Source: Candidatus Kapaibacterium sp. (lineage in GTDB: Bacteria; Bacteroidota; Ignavibacteria; Kapaibacteriales; UBA2268). From it: DNA of 64,000 bases. The stretch lies in contig CALHGZ010000009.1 in NCBI GenBank assembly GCA_938031175.1, positions 124,001-188,000 of the forward strand. Reading direction: 5' to 3'. Of this stretch, positions 1 to 8,400 are shown in pieces; position 1 is the first letter of the stretch; each line of letters begins with the position of its first letter. The position numbers and the translations under genes were made by a program. The notes under the pieces were generated by a model. The model saw only the letters and a list, made by a program, of their open reading frames with translations, was not told the DNA's origin and made no database searches.

Positions 1-53
1 TCGAAAAATTAAGTTTGCATTGGGTTAAGAAGTAAAAAATTAATTTTAGATTT

Positions 54-887
54 TTAGAACCAATTTAGTATTGTTATGAGTTTTTCTCTCATATTTTTTC
101 TGTGAATAATCAAATCAAGAAAACCGTGTTCGAGGACAAATTCAGCTCTTTGAAATCCTTGTGGGAGTTTTCTGCGTATGGTTTGTTCGATAACTCGAGG
201 TCCAGCGAATCCAATAAGTGCCCCTGGCTCTGCGATAATTATATCGCCGAGCATTCCGAAGGAGGCACTAACTCCGCCGGTAGTAGGGTCGGTAAGGATA
301 ACTATATATGGTATTTGATGTTCAGCTAATTCAGCTAAAATTGCAGATGTTTTTGCTAATTGCATCAGTGAGTAAGCTGCTTCTTGCATTCTGGCGCCAC
401 CGGAGGCACAAATAATTATATAAGGTATTTTTTTATCAAGAGCGTATTTGGCTATTTGATAAAACTTTTCACCTACAACAGAGCCCATACTACCGCCTAT
501 AAAATTGAAATTCATAGATGCAAACGCTATGTCTTTACCGGCTATTTTTGCTTTACCGGTTGTGATTGCTTCGTTAAGTCCTGTAGATTTGTACATTGAT
601 TCGAGTCTTTGTGTATATGGCTTACTATCAACAAAATTAAGTGGGTCGGCTGATTTAATATTTGTAAATAATTCTTCAAATGAGCCGGGGTCAAGTATTA
701 TATCTATATATTCTTTAGTTCCAATTCTAAAGTGATGATTACATTTATGACATGTAAATAGATTTTCTTCTAATTGTCTTTTATATATAATTTCGCCACA
801 AGATGGACATTTAGTCCAAAGTCCGTCCGGCATTTCTTTTTGTATTGTTTCCTCAATATTCTTTTTCGTTCTCAAAAACCAGGTCAT
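54..887 (-). CDS. accD: Acetyl-CoA carboxylase carboxyltransferase subunit beta
   Basis: Beta subunit of the carboxyltransferase half of acetyl-CoA carboxylase, which with AccA moves the carboxyl group from biotin to acetyl-CoA to make malonyl-CoA for fatty acid synthesis. It acts in the cytoplasm. The 277 residues are close to the usual length. The N-terminal zinc ribbon is complete (C27, C30, C46, C49), and the crotonase-like core carries the CASGGARMQE motif that forms the oxyanion hole and CoA site. The start is the ATG at 887, just ahead of the zinc ribbon. It is the last gene of a minus-strand run that begins with murD, with 97 bases of AT-rich spacer separating it from the PH-domain gene, so it may have its own promoter. 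accA is not in the window. The 53 bases after the stop show no clear terminator. Confidence 0.97.
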   Translation of the reverse strand: MTWFLRTKKNIEETIQKEMPDGLWTKCPSCGEIIYKRQLEENLFTCHKCNHHFRIGTKEYIDIILDPGSFEELFTNIKSADPLNFVDSKPYTQRLESMYKSTGLNEAITTGKAKIAGKDIAFASMNFNFIGGSMGSVVGEKFYQIAKYALDKKIPYIIICASGGARMQEAAYSLMQLAKTSAILAELAEHQIPYIVILTDPTTGGVSASFGMLGDIIIAEPGALIGFAGPRVIEQTIRRKLPQGFQRAEFVLEHGFLDLIIHRKNMREKLITILNWF

Positions 888-984
888 TAAATACTCCAGA
901 TAAATTTTCTAAATGTTAAAATTTTTGCATCATAAAGATATAACATTTTTTTTAGTTAAGAAAATTTAAGTCAGTGATTAAGTA

Positions 985-2484
985 TTAATCTAATTTAGTT
1001 TTATTGTGAAAATGGTACATAATCTCTTTAGCTAAATTGTAAGCAGTTTGTCTATCAAGGTCAATTATTGATGCATCAACAGATGATTGCAAAGCAGCAG
1101 TATCAATATGTAAGGTAGCTAAACCGAGTCTTCGCTGGAAAAAGGATTCTACAACGTGAACAGTTTGAATCTTTTGAATTGGTATTATAGAAATTTTCTG
1201 GAAGAAATAGCCTTGTTTAATTTGAAGTTTATTGGGATAAATCATATATCCACGGTTTTTATAGGTTAAAACGGCAGCAAAATATAAAAAGGGTGTTAGC
1301 GCGAAGAGCCAGAGTGAGTGTATAGAAATAAATGTCAAGGGTAAAATAAAAGAGAGAAAGATAAAAGCGTATCGTACCATAGCTCGTCGAATTGTTTTAC
1401 GGGATACTTGCAAGAATTGATTGTCGAAATTGATAGATAAAATTTTGTCAGAAAGATTTATAATTGTATTAATGTTTGCTAATGGCAAAGCTGTTTTTGA
1501 TGATTTATGGGCTTCTTGAAATCCAGCTGTCTCGAGCATTAGACCCCATAAATTGAATTTTCTCATTATAAAATTTGAACGCATTACAATCATCTGTAGT
1601 TTTTTAAGTGGAATTGTAAATTTTCTTCTAGAGAGCAAACCGTGTTCAGCCTGTAATTTATCGATTTCCTGAAAGAGTTTAAAGCCATAGTATTGATTAA
1701 TTGTAAGAATAATATCAAGTAAAATTGATAATACAGAAGAGGCAATAATCAAACCGCCAATTAAAAAAATCAGTTCAAGTTCATTTATATTGTCAAATAA
1801 AGAGCTTAAATCTTTTAGGTCAATATCCCAGTATTCTGGTAATATGTAAAATTGTTGAGCTGTCCCCATTAACCAAATAACTATAGCAAAAAGGACTGGA
1901 CGAAATCTTAATGCACCATAAATAATGCATTCTTTGATTGACATTGCAAAAATAGGATTAGCAGTGACCGAATCTTCTTTAAAGTCTTGTTTTATTTCCC
2001 CATCCTGAATTTGAGAGTTTTGTAGATCTGAAAGTTTTTTATAATTTTTGATTGTTTCTCTTATATATTCAGCATAAGTTTTACTAACAAATTCAAAATT
2101 AGCTTCGACTCCGGATTCGCCTGCAGTTTCGATTGTAACTTTGGCTATTGATAGTAATCTTTGAAGAAAATTTTGGGTAACTTCGATATTCTGGATTTTA
2201 TCAATTGGTATAATTCGCTGGCGTCTTGATAATACTCCGGAGCGAATTCTTATTTCCTTTGGAGTGATACTAAATGTAAAAAAATAGTAATTTAAGAAAA
2301 TGAAGGGAAATGCAATAAAAGCCCAAAGCACTATGATGAGAATATTTATCAGTTGAGTGACATCACCTCTAATTACAGTTAGGTAAAGGATTAATAATAA
2401 TTGTGGAGCTGAAATGATTAATTTATAGAAGATTGTCAAAGGGTGTAATCTTTGTTCAATATCTAAAGCTTGTACTTGACTCAT
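985..2484 (-). CDS. Membrane protein with three bacterial PH domains (YdbT-like)
   Basis: Inner-membrane protein of the YdbT family (bPH_2, formerly DUF304). Three copies of the domain can be seen in 499 residues, each preceded by a hydrophobic hairpin. They are marked by the recurring pattern of arginine-rich segment, IPI-KIQ, FxQRxL and an ETAG-like strand: about residues 80-145 (ending in IETAGESG), 270-325 (LETAGFQ) and 410-480 (HIDTAAL). The molecular function of this family is not established; the domains resemble lipid- or protein-binding PH folds. The start ATG overlaps the stop of the upstream one-domain partner by 4 bases (ATGA), implying translational coupling. This two-gene arrangement matches ydbS-ydbT in Bacillus. 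Its position after murD-ftsW suggests an envelope role, but that is inference. Confidence 0.85.
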   Translation of the reverse strand: MSQVQALDIEQRLHPLTIFYKLIISAPQLLLILYLTVIRGDVTQLINILIIVLWAFIAFPFIFLNYYFFTFSITPKEIRIRSGVLSRRQRIIPIDKIQNIEVTQNFLQRLLSIAKVTIETAGESGVEANFEFVSKTYAEYIRETIKNYKKLSDLQNSQIQDGEIKQDFKEDSVTANPIFAMSIKECIIYGALRFRPVLFAIVIWLMGTAQQFYILPEYWDIDLKDLSSLFDNINELELIFLIGGLIIASSVLSILLDIILTINQYYGFKLFQEIDKLQAEHGLLSRRKFTIPLKKLQMIVMRSNFIMRKFNLWGLMLETAGFQEAHKSSKTALPLANINTIINLSDKILSINFDNQFLQVSRKTIRRAMVRYAFIFLSFILPLTFISIHSLWLFALTPFLYFAAVLTYKNRGYMIYPNKLQIKQGYFFQKISIIPIQKIQTVHVVESFFQRRLGLATLHIDTAALQSSVDASIIDLDRQTAYNLAKEIMYHFHNKTKLD

Positions 2485-2951
2485 AATGCATCTTCTATGG
2501 CGTATTCTTTAAGTTTATCACGTAGCATTTCTGCATAATCAAGCGGTAATCCGGGAATAATAATGTCGGCACCTCTGGTACCTGCTGTATATATAACTAA
2601 TCTAGCTAAATTCATCATTCTTTCGAACAGATTTTGATGTACATCAATATGCTGAATACGGTTAAATGGTGCAATAGTGGTTATGCGAAGTAATATTCCT
2701 CGTTTTAGGAATAATTCATTTTCACGAACTTCGTAATACCAATACTTATATTTAAGTATTGGATATAAGATCGAAATTACAACCCCTAGAAGTATTATAA
2801 TCAGGCTTGTAAATCCTATTGGAATATCGTAATTAATATTTGGTCTGATAAATAATAGTTCTATTACAAGAAAAGTTAAGGCAATAAAGAAAGCTCTGAT
2901 AAGGATACCTAAAGCCCATACTGATTTAACTGATGGATGTAATTGATTCAT
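2481..2951 (-). CDS. Small membrane protein with one bacterial PH domain (YdbS-like)
   Basis: A 156-residue protein with two transmembrane helices (about residues 12-33 and 42-65) followed by a single bPH_2 domain. The domain shows the family pattern: an RRG-type turn, IAPFNRIQHIDV, FERMMNLARL and the strand VIYTAGTRG. It is the short partner of the three-domain protein encoded immediately downstream, sharing a 4-base start/stop overlap, so the two are probably made together and act as a complex in the cytoplasmic membrane. The biochemical role is unknown. It begins 8 bases after the ftsW stop and so belongs to the murD-ftsW transcription unit. Confidence 0.85.
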   Translation of the reverse strand: MNQLHPSVKSVWALGILIRAFFIALTFLVIELLFIRPNINYDIPIGFTSLIIILLGVVISILYPILKYKYWYYEVRENELFLKRGILLRITTIAPFNRIQHIDVHQNLFERMMNLARLVIYTAGTRGADIIIPGLPLDYAEMLRDKLKEYAIEDAL

Positions 2952-2959
2952 ATTAAAAT

Positions 2960-4096
2960 TTAATCATCGTTATTATTATCTTTTTGATTAATAATTGGAT
3001 ATATACCGGCTTGTGCAGAAATGTTCAATACTATTCCGATTGCAGCAGCGTAGAAAATGATTGCCGTACCGCCGTAGCTTATAAATGGCATTGGTAAGCC
3101 TGTAGTTGGTAACAATCCACAATTTACACCTGCATTTACAAATACATAGATTGCAAATGTAATCAAAATACCGGAACATAAAAAATAACCAAATAAATCT
3201 GGTGCGTTTTTTGCTATTCTGATTCCTCGCCAGAAAATAGTTATAAACGAAGCGATTATGAGAAACAATCCGAGAAAACCATATTCTTCCCCAATGATTG
3301 AGAAAATGAAATCACCATAAGATTCAGGTAGGAAATGGTGGCTTTGACGGCTTTGACCGGGACCAATTCCAAATAATCCACCATTGCCAAGAGCAATTAA
3401 TGCCTGATTTAACTGATAGTGAGCGTCGGTGATTGTGCCGCTTTGTTCGTTGATATATGCCTGAATGCGTTCGAGTCGGTAATCTGCATTCAGTATAAGA
3501 TATAGATATGTAAATACTGCTCCCCCAGATAATGTAAACAAAAGATATAAGAAATTGACATTTCCTATAAACATCATTATGAAGGCAATTATAAAGATGA
3601 CAAGAGATGTAGAAAAATTTGGCTGTAATGCAATTAAGATGCAAATAAGGAGAGTCCAGAGTATTAATGGTAGAAATATGTGTTTGAAGCTTTTTATGTT
3701 TTCTTGATTAGTTGATAATAAAACTGCAAAGTGTAGAATTAGTGCAAGTTTTGCTAATTCAGAAGGTTGGAAACTGAATTGTCCAAGGTATAGCCAACGA
3801 TTAACTTCGTTTACCTTGCCGGTGAATAAAACAATTATTAATAAAGTAACAGCAATAAAAATTAAAGGTTTGGAAATTTTCATCCAGAAATGATAATCAA
3901 TTTTTGAAAAAATAAAGAGGATAATTATAGCTATCAACACTTTTGCAAGGTGTTTTAGAAAAAGATTATCCGGGGAACCAAATTTATATTCAGCTATAGG
4001 TGCGCTGGCGCTAAAGACAAATGATATGCCAAAAAGCATCAGGGCAATCACGGGTATGAAAATCCACCAGTCAATATGTCCTTTGTTGTTATGCAT
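2960..4096 (-). CDS. ftsW: Peptidoglycan glycosyltransferase FtsW (SEDS family)
   Basis: SEDS-family polytopic membrane enzyme that polymerises lipid II into glycan strands with a partner class b PBP; FtsW acts at the division septum. The protein has about ten hydrophobic segments. It carries the family signatures NRWLYLGQFSFQPSELAKLA, the large periplasmic loop with YQLNQALIALGNGG and GxGPGQSRQ, and the C-terminal GLLPTTGLPMPFISYGG. FtsW and RodA share these motifs. I chose FtsW because the gene directly follows murD, the standard division-and-wall cluster order, and overlaps it by 8 bases. The start is the ATG at 4096; a TTG one codon upstream is the alternative. Unusually, murG and murC do not follow; two PH-domain genes do. 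Confidence 0.9.
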   Translation of the reverse strand: MHNNKGHIDWWIFIPVIALMLFGISFVFSASAPIAEYKFGSPDNLFLKHLAKVLIAIIILFIFSKIDYHFWMKISKPLIFIAVTLLIIVLFTGKVNEVNRWLYLGQFSFQPSELAKLALILHFAVLLSTNQENIKSFKHIFLPLILWTLLICILIALQPNFSTSLVIFIIAFIMMFIGNVNFLYLLFTLSGGAVFTYLYLILNADYRLERIQAYINEQSGTITDAHYQLNQALIALGNGGLFGIGPGQSRQSHHFLPESYGDFIFSIIGEEYGFLGLFLIIASFITIFWRGIRIAKNAPDLFGYFLCSGILITFAIYVFVNAGVNCGLLPTTGLPMPFISYGGTAIIFYAAAIGIVLNISAQAGIYPIINQKDNNNDD

Positions 4097-5429
4097 CAAT
4101 ACTTTTTACAATCTCTTTAAAAGTGTCACCTCGGTGTTCAAAGTTTATAAACATGTCAAACGATTTGCAGGCGGGTGAAAATAAAATGACATCGCCAGTA
4201 GAGGATAATTTTAATGCTGAATGTATTGCATCTTCGAGATTATTGCATCTTTTGCAATACGTCAGGGTACAGAAATGATTGAATATATCGTTGGCTTGTT
4301 CACCAATAGCAAGAATTGCCTTAACTTTTTGTTTTACCAAAATATCAAGTATACTATAGTTATTATTTTCGGCTCTTCCGCCAGCAATCCAGATTATAGG
4401 TTTATCGTAACTTGAGAGAGCGAACCAAGCTGCATTCACATTTGTGGCTTTTGAGTCATTTATAATATCTACACCATTAATATTTCTAACGAATTCGAGG
4501 CGGTGGTTAACGCCCGAGAAAGCCATCAAACTGTCCCTAATATCTTCATTTTTTATTTCAAAAACCCTTGCAGATAGAGCTGCTGCCATAGAATTATAGA
4601 TATTATGAATACCGGGCAATCGTAGTTCATCGGTATGCATTATTTCCTCCCAATTATGCTGCTCATTTATCCTGATTTTCATTATTCCTCTGTCAATGTA
4701 AATCCCCCGTTCAACAGAGTTAAGAGAAAACCAGGCTGTTAAAGCTTTTGTCTGAAAAGATGATGATTTTATTATCTCATCATCATTATTCAAAAATAAA
4801 AAATTTTCTTCAACTAAATTGTTGGCAATTTTGAATTTTGCAGCAATATAATTTTCCATTGTGCTGTGATAGTATAAATGGTCGGGCGAGATATTTAAAA
4901 TTACAGAGACTTGAGGTCGAAATTGTATGATTCTGTCTAATTGGAAACTACTTAATTCGACAACTAGTATATCGGAATCATTAACATGCCCAACAAGTGA
5001 AGATAGAGGAAGTCCGATGTTCCCGCAGGCAATGGCTTTTTTCCTACTAAAATTGAGAATATGTGCAGTTAAAGCAGTTGTAGTAGTTTTTCCGTTTGTT
5101 CCGGTTATTGCAATGATCGGATTCTTAAGGTAAGAATAAGCAAACTCTACCTCGCTGATAATTGGAATGCCTATCTTTTCGGCTTTTTGAATAATTTCTG
5201 AATGTGGAGGGACACCCGGAGAAGTGATAATTAAATCTGTGTTTTTCAAAGCATTTTCAGAATGCCCACCAAATTCATAGCTTATTCCCTCTTGATTTAA
5301 TAAATCAATAGTATTTTTGTGTTTTTCAAAGGAAGAGTACTCTGTCAAAAATACTTTATTTCCTTTTCTTTTAGCAAGTAAACTGGCAGCAATGCCACTT
5401 TTTCCAGCTCCGATAATAGTAATATTCAT
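4089..5429 (-). CDS. murD: UDP-N-acetylmuramoylalanine--D-glutamate ligase
   Basis: Cytoplasmic Mur ligase that adds D-glutamate to UDP-MurNAc-L-Ala using ATP, the second amino acid step of peptidoglycan precursor synthesis. The 446 residues match the family. The N-terminal Rossmann-like substrate domain starts with MNITIIGAGKSG, followed by the ITSPGVP motif. The ATP P-loop GTNGKTTTT lies at residues 110-118, followed by the ELSSFQL segment, the NISPDHLYYH motif, and the NDSKATN signature that opens the C-terminal domain. The ATG at 5429 places the glycine-rich motif right at the N-terminus, as expected. It heads a minus-strand operon (murD-ftsW-PH-PH) divergent from the deformylase gene across about 126 bases. 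Confidence 0.97.
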   Translation of the reverse strand: MNITIIGAGKSGIAASLLAKRKGNKVFLTEYSSFEKHKNTIDLLNQEGISYEFGGHSENALKNTDLIITSPGVPPHSEIIQKAEKIGIPIISEVEFAYSYLKNPIIAITGTNGKTTTTALTAHILNFSRKKAIACGNIGLPLSSLVGHVNDSDILVVELSSFQLDRIIQFRPQVSVILNISPDHLYYHSTMENYIAAKFKIANNLVEENFLFLNNDDEIIKSSSFQTKALTAWFSLNSVERGIYIDRGIMKIRINEQHNWEEIMHTDELRLPGIHNIYNSMAAALSARVFEIKNEDIRDSLMAFSGVNHRLEFVRNINGVDIINDSKATNVNAAWFALSSYDKPIIWIAGGRAENNNYSILDILVKQKVKAILAIGEQANDIFNHFCTLTYCKRCNNLEDAIHSALKLSSTGDVILFSPACKSFDMFINFEHRGDTFKEIVKSIDA

Positions 5430-5555
5430 AATAGGTTCTTGTAATTTTTGTCAAAATTAATGTTAATTCAGTTTATGATGAAATAATTTACTCTTGTAAT
5501 AAATAGATTGGAAAATCGTTTTTCTCAACATTGTTTAAAAATGATATTTTCAGTT

Positions 5556-6140
5556 ATGGCAATTCTTCCTATATATAATTGTTTTCACCCTGTTTTGAGG
5601 CAAAAGACTGAAGAGGTTACAAATATTGATGGAGAAATCAAAAAGTTGGTTGATGATATGTTCCAAACGATGTACGGTACTGGAAATGGTGTTGGTTTAG
5701 CAGCTAACCAGGTTGGGATTTCGAGATCAATTTTTATTGTGGATTTATCAGCGAGCGGGGATGAAAATGAAAAAAATCCTTTGATATTGATTAATCCTAA
5801 GATTGAATATTATTCTGATGAAGTAGTTGAGGATTTAGAGGGATGTTTAAGTATTCCACAGCTTTATGAAAAGATTCCTCGATCTAAGTCTATATTAGTC
5901 TCATTTTATGATTTGAAAGAAAAAGAACATAAATTAGAAGCTGAAGATTTTCTTGCACGTGTTATTCAACATGAATTTGATCATTTGCAAGGGATTTTGT
6001 TTTTTGATCGTTTGAATATCATAAAAAAAGCTCTAATCAAATCTAAATTAAAGAAAATTGAAGCAGGCGAGATACTTGCTGATTATCCAATGATTCTACC
6101 CGATGGAACTCTAATAGAACCAGAGTTAGAGAAGAAGTAA
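5556..6140 (+). CDS. def: Peptide deformylase
   Basis: Metalloenzyme that removes the formyl group from the N-terminal methionine of new proteins. All three active-site motifs are intact: GVGLAANQVG (about residues 46-55), EGCLSIP, and HEFDH with the two metal-binding histidines and the catalytic glutamate. The reading frame opens 48 bases earlier at 5508, but I place the start at the ATG at 5556. The protein then begins MAILPIYNCFHPVLR, the usual N-terminus of the family, and is 194 residues, a normal length. No clear ribosome binding site precedes either start. It is a single gene, convergent with the next gene with only two bases between the stops. Confidence 0.95.
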   Translation: MAILPIYNCFHPVLRQKTEEVTNIDGEIKKLVDDMFQTMYGTGNGVGLAANQVGISRSIFIVDLSASGDENEKNPLILINPKIEYYSDEVVEDLEGCLSIPQLYEKIPRSKSILVSFYDLKEKEHKLEAEDFLARVIQHEFDHLQGILFFDRLNIIKKALIKSKLKKIEAGEILADYPMILPDGTLIEPELEKK

Positions 6141-6142
6141 GA

Positions 6143-7516
6143 TTAATTTTTTAAAATAATTTGACTCTTATAGAATTTATCACTAGTTAAGATCAAAATG
6201 TATGCACCTGGAGGTAATTCAGCAACATTTTCAATTTGGACAAAATTTGAACCTGATTTTACAATTAAATTAGGATAATCCAGCACATTTATTCCTAACA
6301 TATCATATATTCTAATGTTACAAACTGCTTCCACTGGAGAAACGATTGACAAATTTAATTGTCTGTTGAATGGTAATGGTTGAACCTGCATTGCAAATTC
6401 TTTCAATTGATAAGAAAAATCAATGGATGTATTCAAACCTTCGGTTACATATAATCCTTCGCCCCAAACAGCAGCAAATGCAGTAAATCCAGAGGCAGTC
6501 GTATCCCAATCAGGTATTAATATTTTGTTGACTTCACTGTTTTCAGGTAATCCGTTATTGAACTGTTCCCAGTATGCACCAAGATTGGCACTAACGAAAA
6601 CCCCCTGATTTCCGCAGGCAGCTGCTATAAATTTAGGGTAACGAGGGTGTTCTGCAATATCCCAAACAATGGCACCATCAGCAATGACAGGCTGCCAGGT
6701 TCTACCAGTATCTTCGCTTCGAAATATTCCTTTGCCGTGAACATTTTTGAAAATATCAAGCGAATCACATCCAACATAAAGCAATCCAACTCTATGAGAA
6801 GAAGCTAATATTGTATGTATTCTTTTGTTCTCTAATCCATTTTCGCTTTTTTTCCACGTATTGCCACCATCTGTAGTATAAATTACTCCACTTTCATATA
6901 ATCCATCACTTGCAATGAATATATAATCAGGATTTAATTTTGAAATAGCTAAGGCACGGGATTGGATATCAAAGCTTTTTATATTTGTACATTTGTTAAA
7001 ATAATCGCTGGTGTATATGAAGTCACGTATTTCTACAGCAGAAGAGTAGAATACACCGTTTTTATCTTTTTTTGGTGCTATCTTCATTATTTTATATTGT
7101 GCATCGCAAAGAATATTTTCGTGCCAATTTTTGCCGGCATCGGTTGATTTAATAATTCCACCGCGATTTAATTGAGTGACCGAAGCAAATAGTAAGTCGG
7201 GATTATCAGGACTTTGTGCAATGTCTAAAACAGTATAGCCATCGAGAAGGGGAGCGCTCCAAGATTTGCCCCCGTCGTTACTTATTATTATGCCCTGTCC
7301 AAAGGTATTAAATTGAACATTTGCTATTTTAAAATCGGTTGGAAAAGCATTTAAACCCATAATAATGGTATTGGGTGAACTTTCAAGAGTTTTCAATACA
7401 GTGATATATCCAAGTTCTAAATCAATTTTATGCCAAACCTGAGGTATTAGATTATAATGAGATGTTGTCAATATAATCAAAATGATTAAAGCGGATCGTA
7501 ATGTATTGATGAACAT
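6143..7516 (-). CDS. Secreted Asp-box beta-propeller with T9SS sorting domain
   Basis: A predicted exported protein of 457 residues. An N-terminal hydrophobic signal segment (residues about 8-20) is followed by a sialidase/sortilin-type beta-propeller. At least five Asp-box-like turns can be read: NDGGKSW (about 85), TDAGKNW (about 127), TDGGNTW (about 217), EDTGRTW (about 270) and a degenerate ANLGAYW (about 314). The last 85 residues have the pattern of a type A T9SS sorting domain: a P-L-P start, IRIYDMLG, LPPGAYILIL and a terminal Lys-Ser-Gln strand. The protein is thus expected on the cell surface or outside the cell. Asp-box propellers serve sialidases and other carbohydrate-associated proteins, but no catalytic residues are recognisable, so no enzyme activity is assigned. 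Confidence 0.85.
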   Translation of the reverse strand: MFINTLRSALIILIILTTSHYNLIPQVWHKIDLELGYITVLKTLESSPNTIIMGLNAFPTDFKIANVQFNTFGQGIIISNDGGKSWSAPLLDGYTVLDIAQSPDNPDLLFASVTQLNRGGIIKSTDAGKNWHENILCDAQYKIMKIAPKKDKNGVFYSSAVEIRDFIYTSDYFNKCTNIKSFDIQSRALAISKLNPDYIFIASDGLYESGVIYTTDGGNTWKKSENGLENKRIHTILASSHRVGLLYVGCDSLDIFKNVHGKGIFRSEDTGRTWQPVIADGAIVWDIAEHPRYPKFIAAACGNQGVFVSANLGAYWEQFNNGLPENSEVNKILIPDWDTTASGFTAFAAVWGEGLYVTEGLNTSIDFSYQLKEFAMQVQPLPFNRQLNLSIVSPVEAVCNIRIYDMLGINVLDYPNLIVKSGSNFVQIENVAELPPGAYILILTSDKFYKSQIILKN

Positions 7517-7688
7517 AATTTTTCCTGTATTTAAAATGCTATGTTCAGCAATTTAATGAAAAATACAATAATATTATCAATGAATGCTAAAGCTTTTTAG
7601 TTTCATAAATGATTAACAAAAATAATTTTAAATTTTAACAGACTTATATTATAATTATACAATCTAATTTGAAAATTTTGGTATTAAA

Positions 7689-8339
7689 ATGAATCCTTCC
7701 GAATTTATAGAAATCATAGAAAAAGGGGAGTCCTCACAAGTAGAATTTAAAAGAAAAGTAACAAATCCAGAAAAAATAGCTAAAGAAATAGCAGCACTTG
7801 CTAATACAAAAGGTGGATATGTATTTATCGGTGTTGATGATGATGGTTCAATTGTTGGTGTAAATAGTGAAAAAACTGAGATTGGAATAATAGAGCTTGC
7901 TTGCGAATTTTATATATCGCCACCGATAAATCCTAAAATTGAAATATTTAGTTTGAATGGTAGTGATGTAGTAGTTGTTCAAATTCCAGAGAGCACGGCT
8001 AAACCACATACTATTGAAATTAAAAATGAAGATAATAAAATTGTGAAAAGAGCTTATATACGTGTGGGCGAAAAATCAGTTATAGCAAGTAGAGAAATGT
8101 ATAGATTGTTGAAATATCAAAATAATAGTAAGGAACTGCGTATTGGGATTGGGCATCACGAAAAAAGACTTTTTGCATATTTAGAGGCACATCATAGAGC
8201 GACAGTAAACGATTTTTCTAAGATAGCAAACATTTCCCGAAGAAGAGCAGAAAGATTAATGATACGTCTTGTGCGTATGGGGATTTTGCAAATTCATAAT
8301 GAATCAACTTATGACTATTTCACTCTTACTGGAGAATAA
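7689..8339 (+). CDS. AlbA/Schlafen-type domain protein with C-terminal helix-turn-helix
   Basis: A 216-residue putative regulator. Residues 1 to about 130 form an AlbA_2 (Schlafen AlbA, 'divergent AAA-4') domain. Its signature begins with a Glu-Ser-Ser-Gln-Val-Glu-Phe-Lys segment, followed by AKEIAALANTKGGYVFIGVDDDG. The C-terminal 65 residues look like a winged helix (ATVNDFSKIANISRRRAERLMIRLVRMGIL). In this family the N-terminal domain binds nucleotide or nucleic acid; most bacterial members are uncharacterised transcription regulators. It stands alone between two minus-strand secreted-protein genes and is followed by a bidirectional terminator hairpin. A link to control of the neighbours is possible but not shown. 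Confidence 0.85.
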   Translation: MNPSEFIEIIEKGESSQVEFKRKVTNPEKIAKEIAALANTKGGYVFIGVDDDGSIVGVNSEKTEIGIIELACEFYISPPINPKIEIFSLNGSDVVVVQIPESTAKPHTIEIKNEDNKIVKRAYIRVGEKSVIASREMYRLLKYQNNSKELRIGIGHHEKRLFAYLEAHHRATVNDFSKIANISRRRAERLMIRLVRMGILQIHNESTYDYFTLTGE

Positions 8340-8356
8340 TTAACAGGAAAATAATT

Positions 8357-8390
8357 AAACCCGACTCTTATGAGCCGGGTTTGTTTTATT
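8357..8390. terminator. Bidirectional intrinsic terminator
   Basis: An 11-base stem (8357-8367 with 8372-8382) with one A-C mismatch and a 4-base loop, followed by a T-rich run on the plus strand and preceded by A residues that give a U-run on the minus strand. It lies between the converging ends of the AlbA-domain gene and the giant VWA gene, so it can serve both. Confidence 0.75.
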
Positions 8391-8400
8391 TAAATCAAAA

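Noticed and set aside
102-735. Plus-strand short frames across accD
   Set aside because: They are antisense shadows of the well-supported accD gene.
2960-4096. Calling the SEDS gene rodA
   Set aside because: Motifs fit both, but it follows murD with overlap, the ftsW position; mreBCD elsewhere in the window has no rodA attached.
5508-5555. N-terminal extension of the peptide deformylase from 5508
   Set aside because: The family begins at MAILPIYNCFHPVLR; the 16 extra residues have no ribosome site or homologue pattern.
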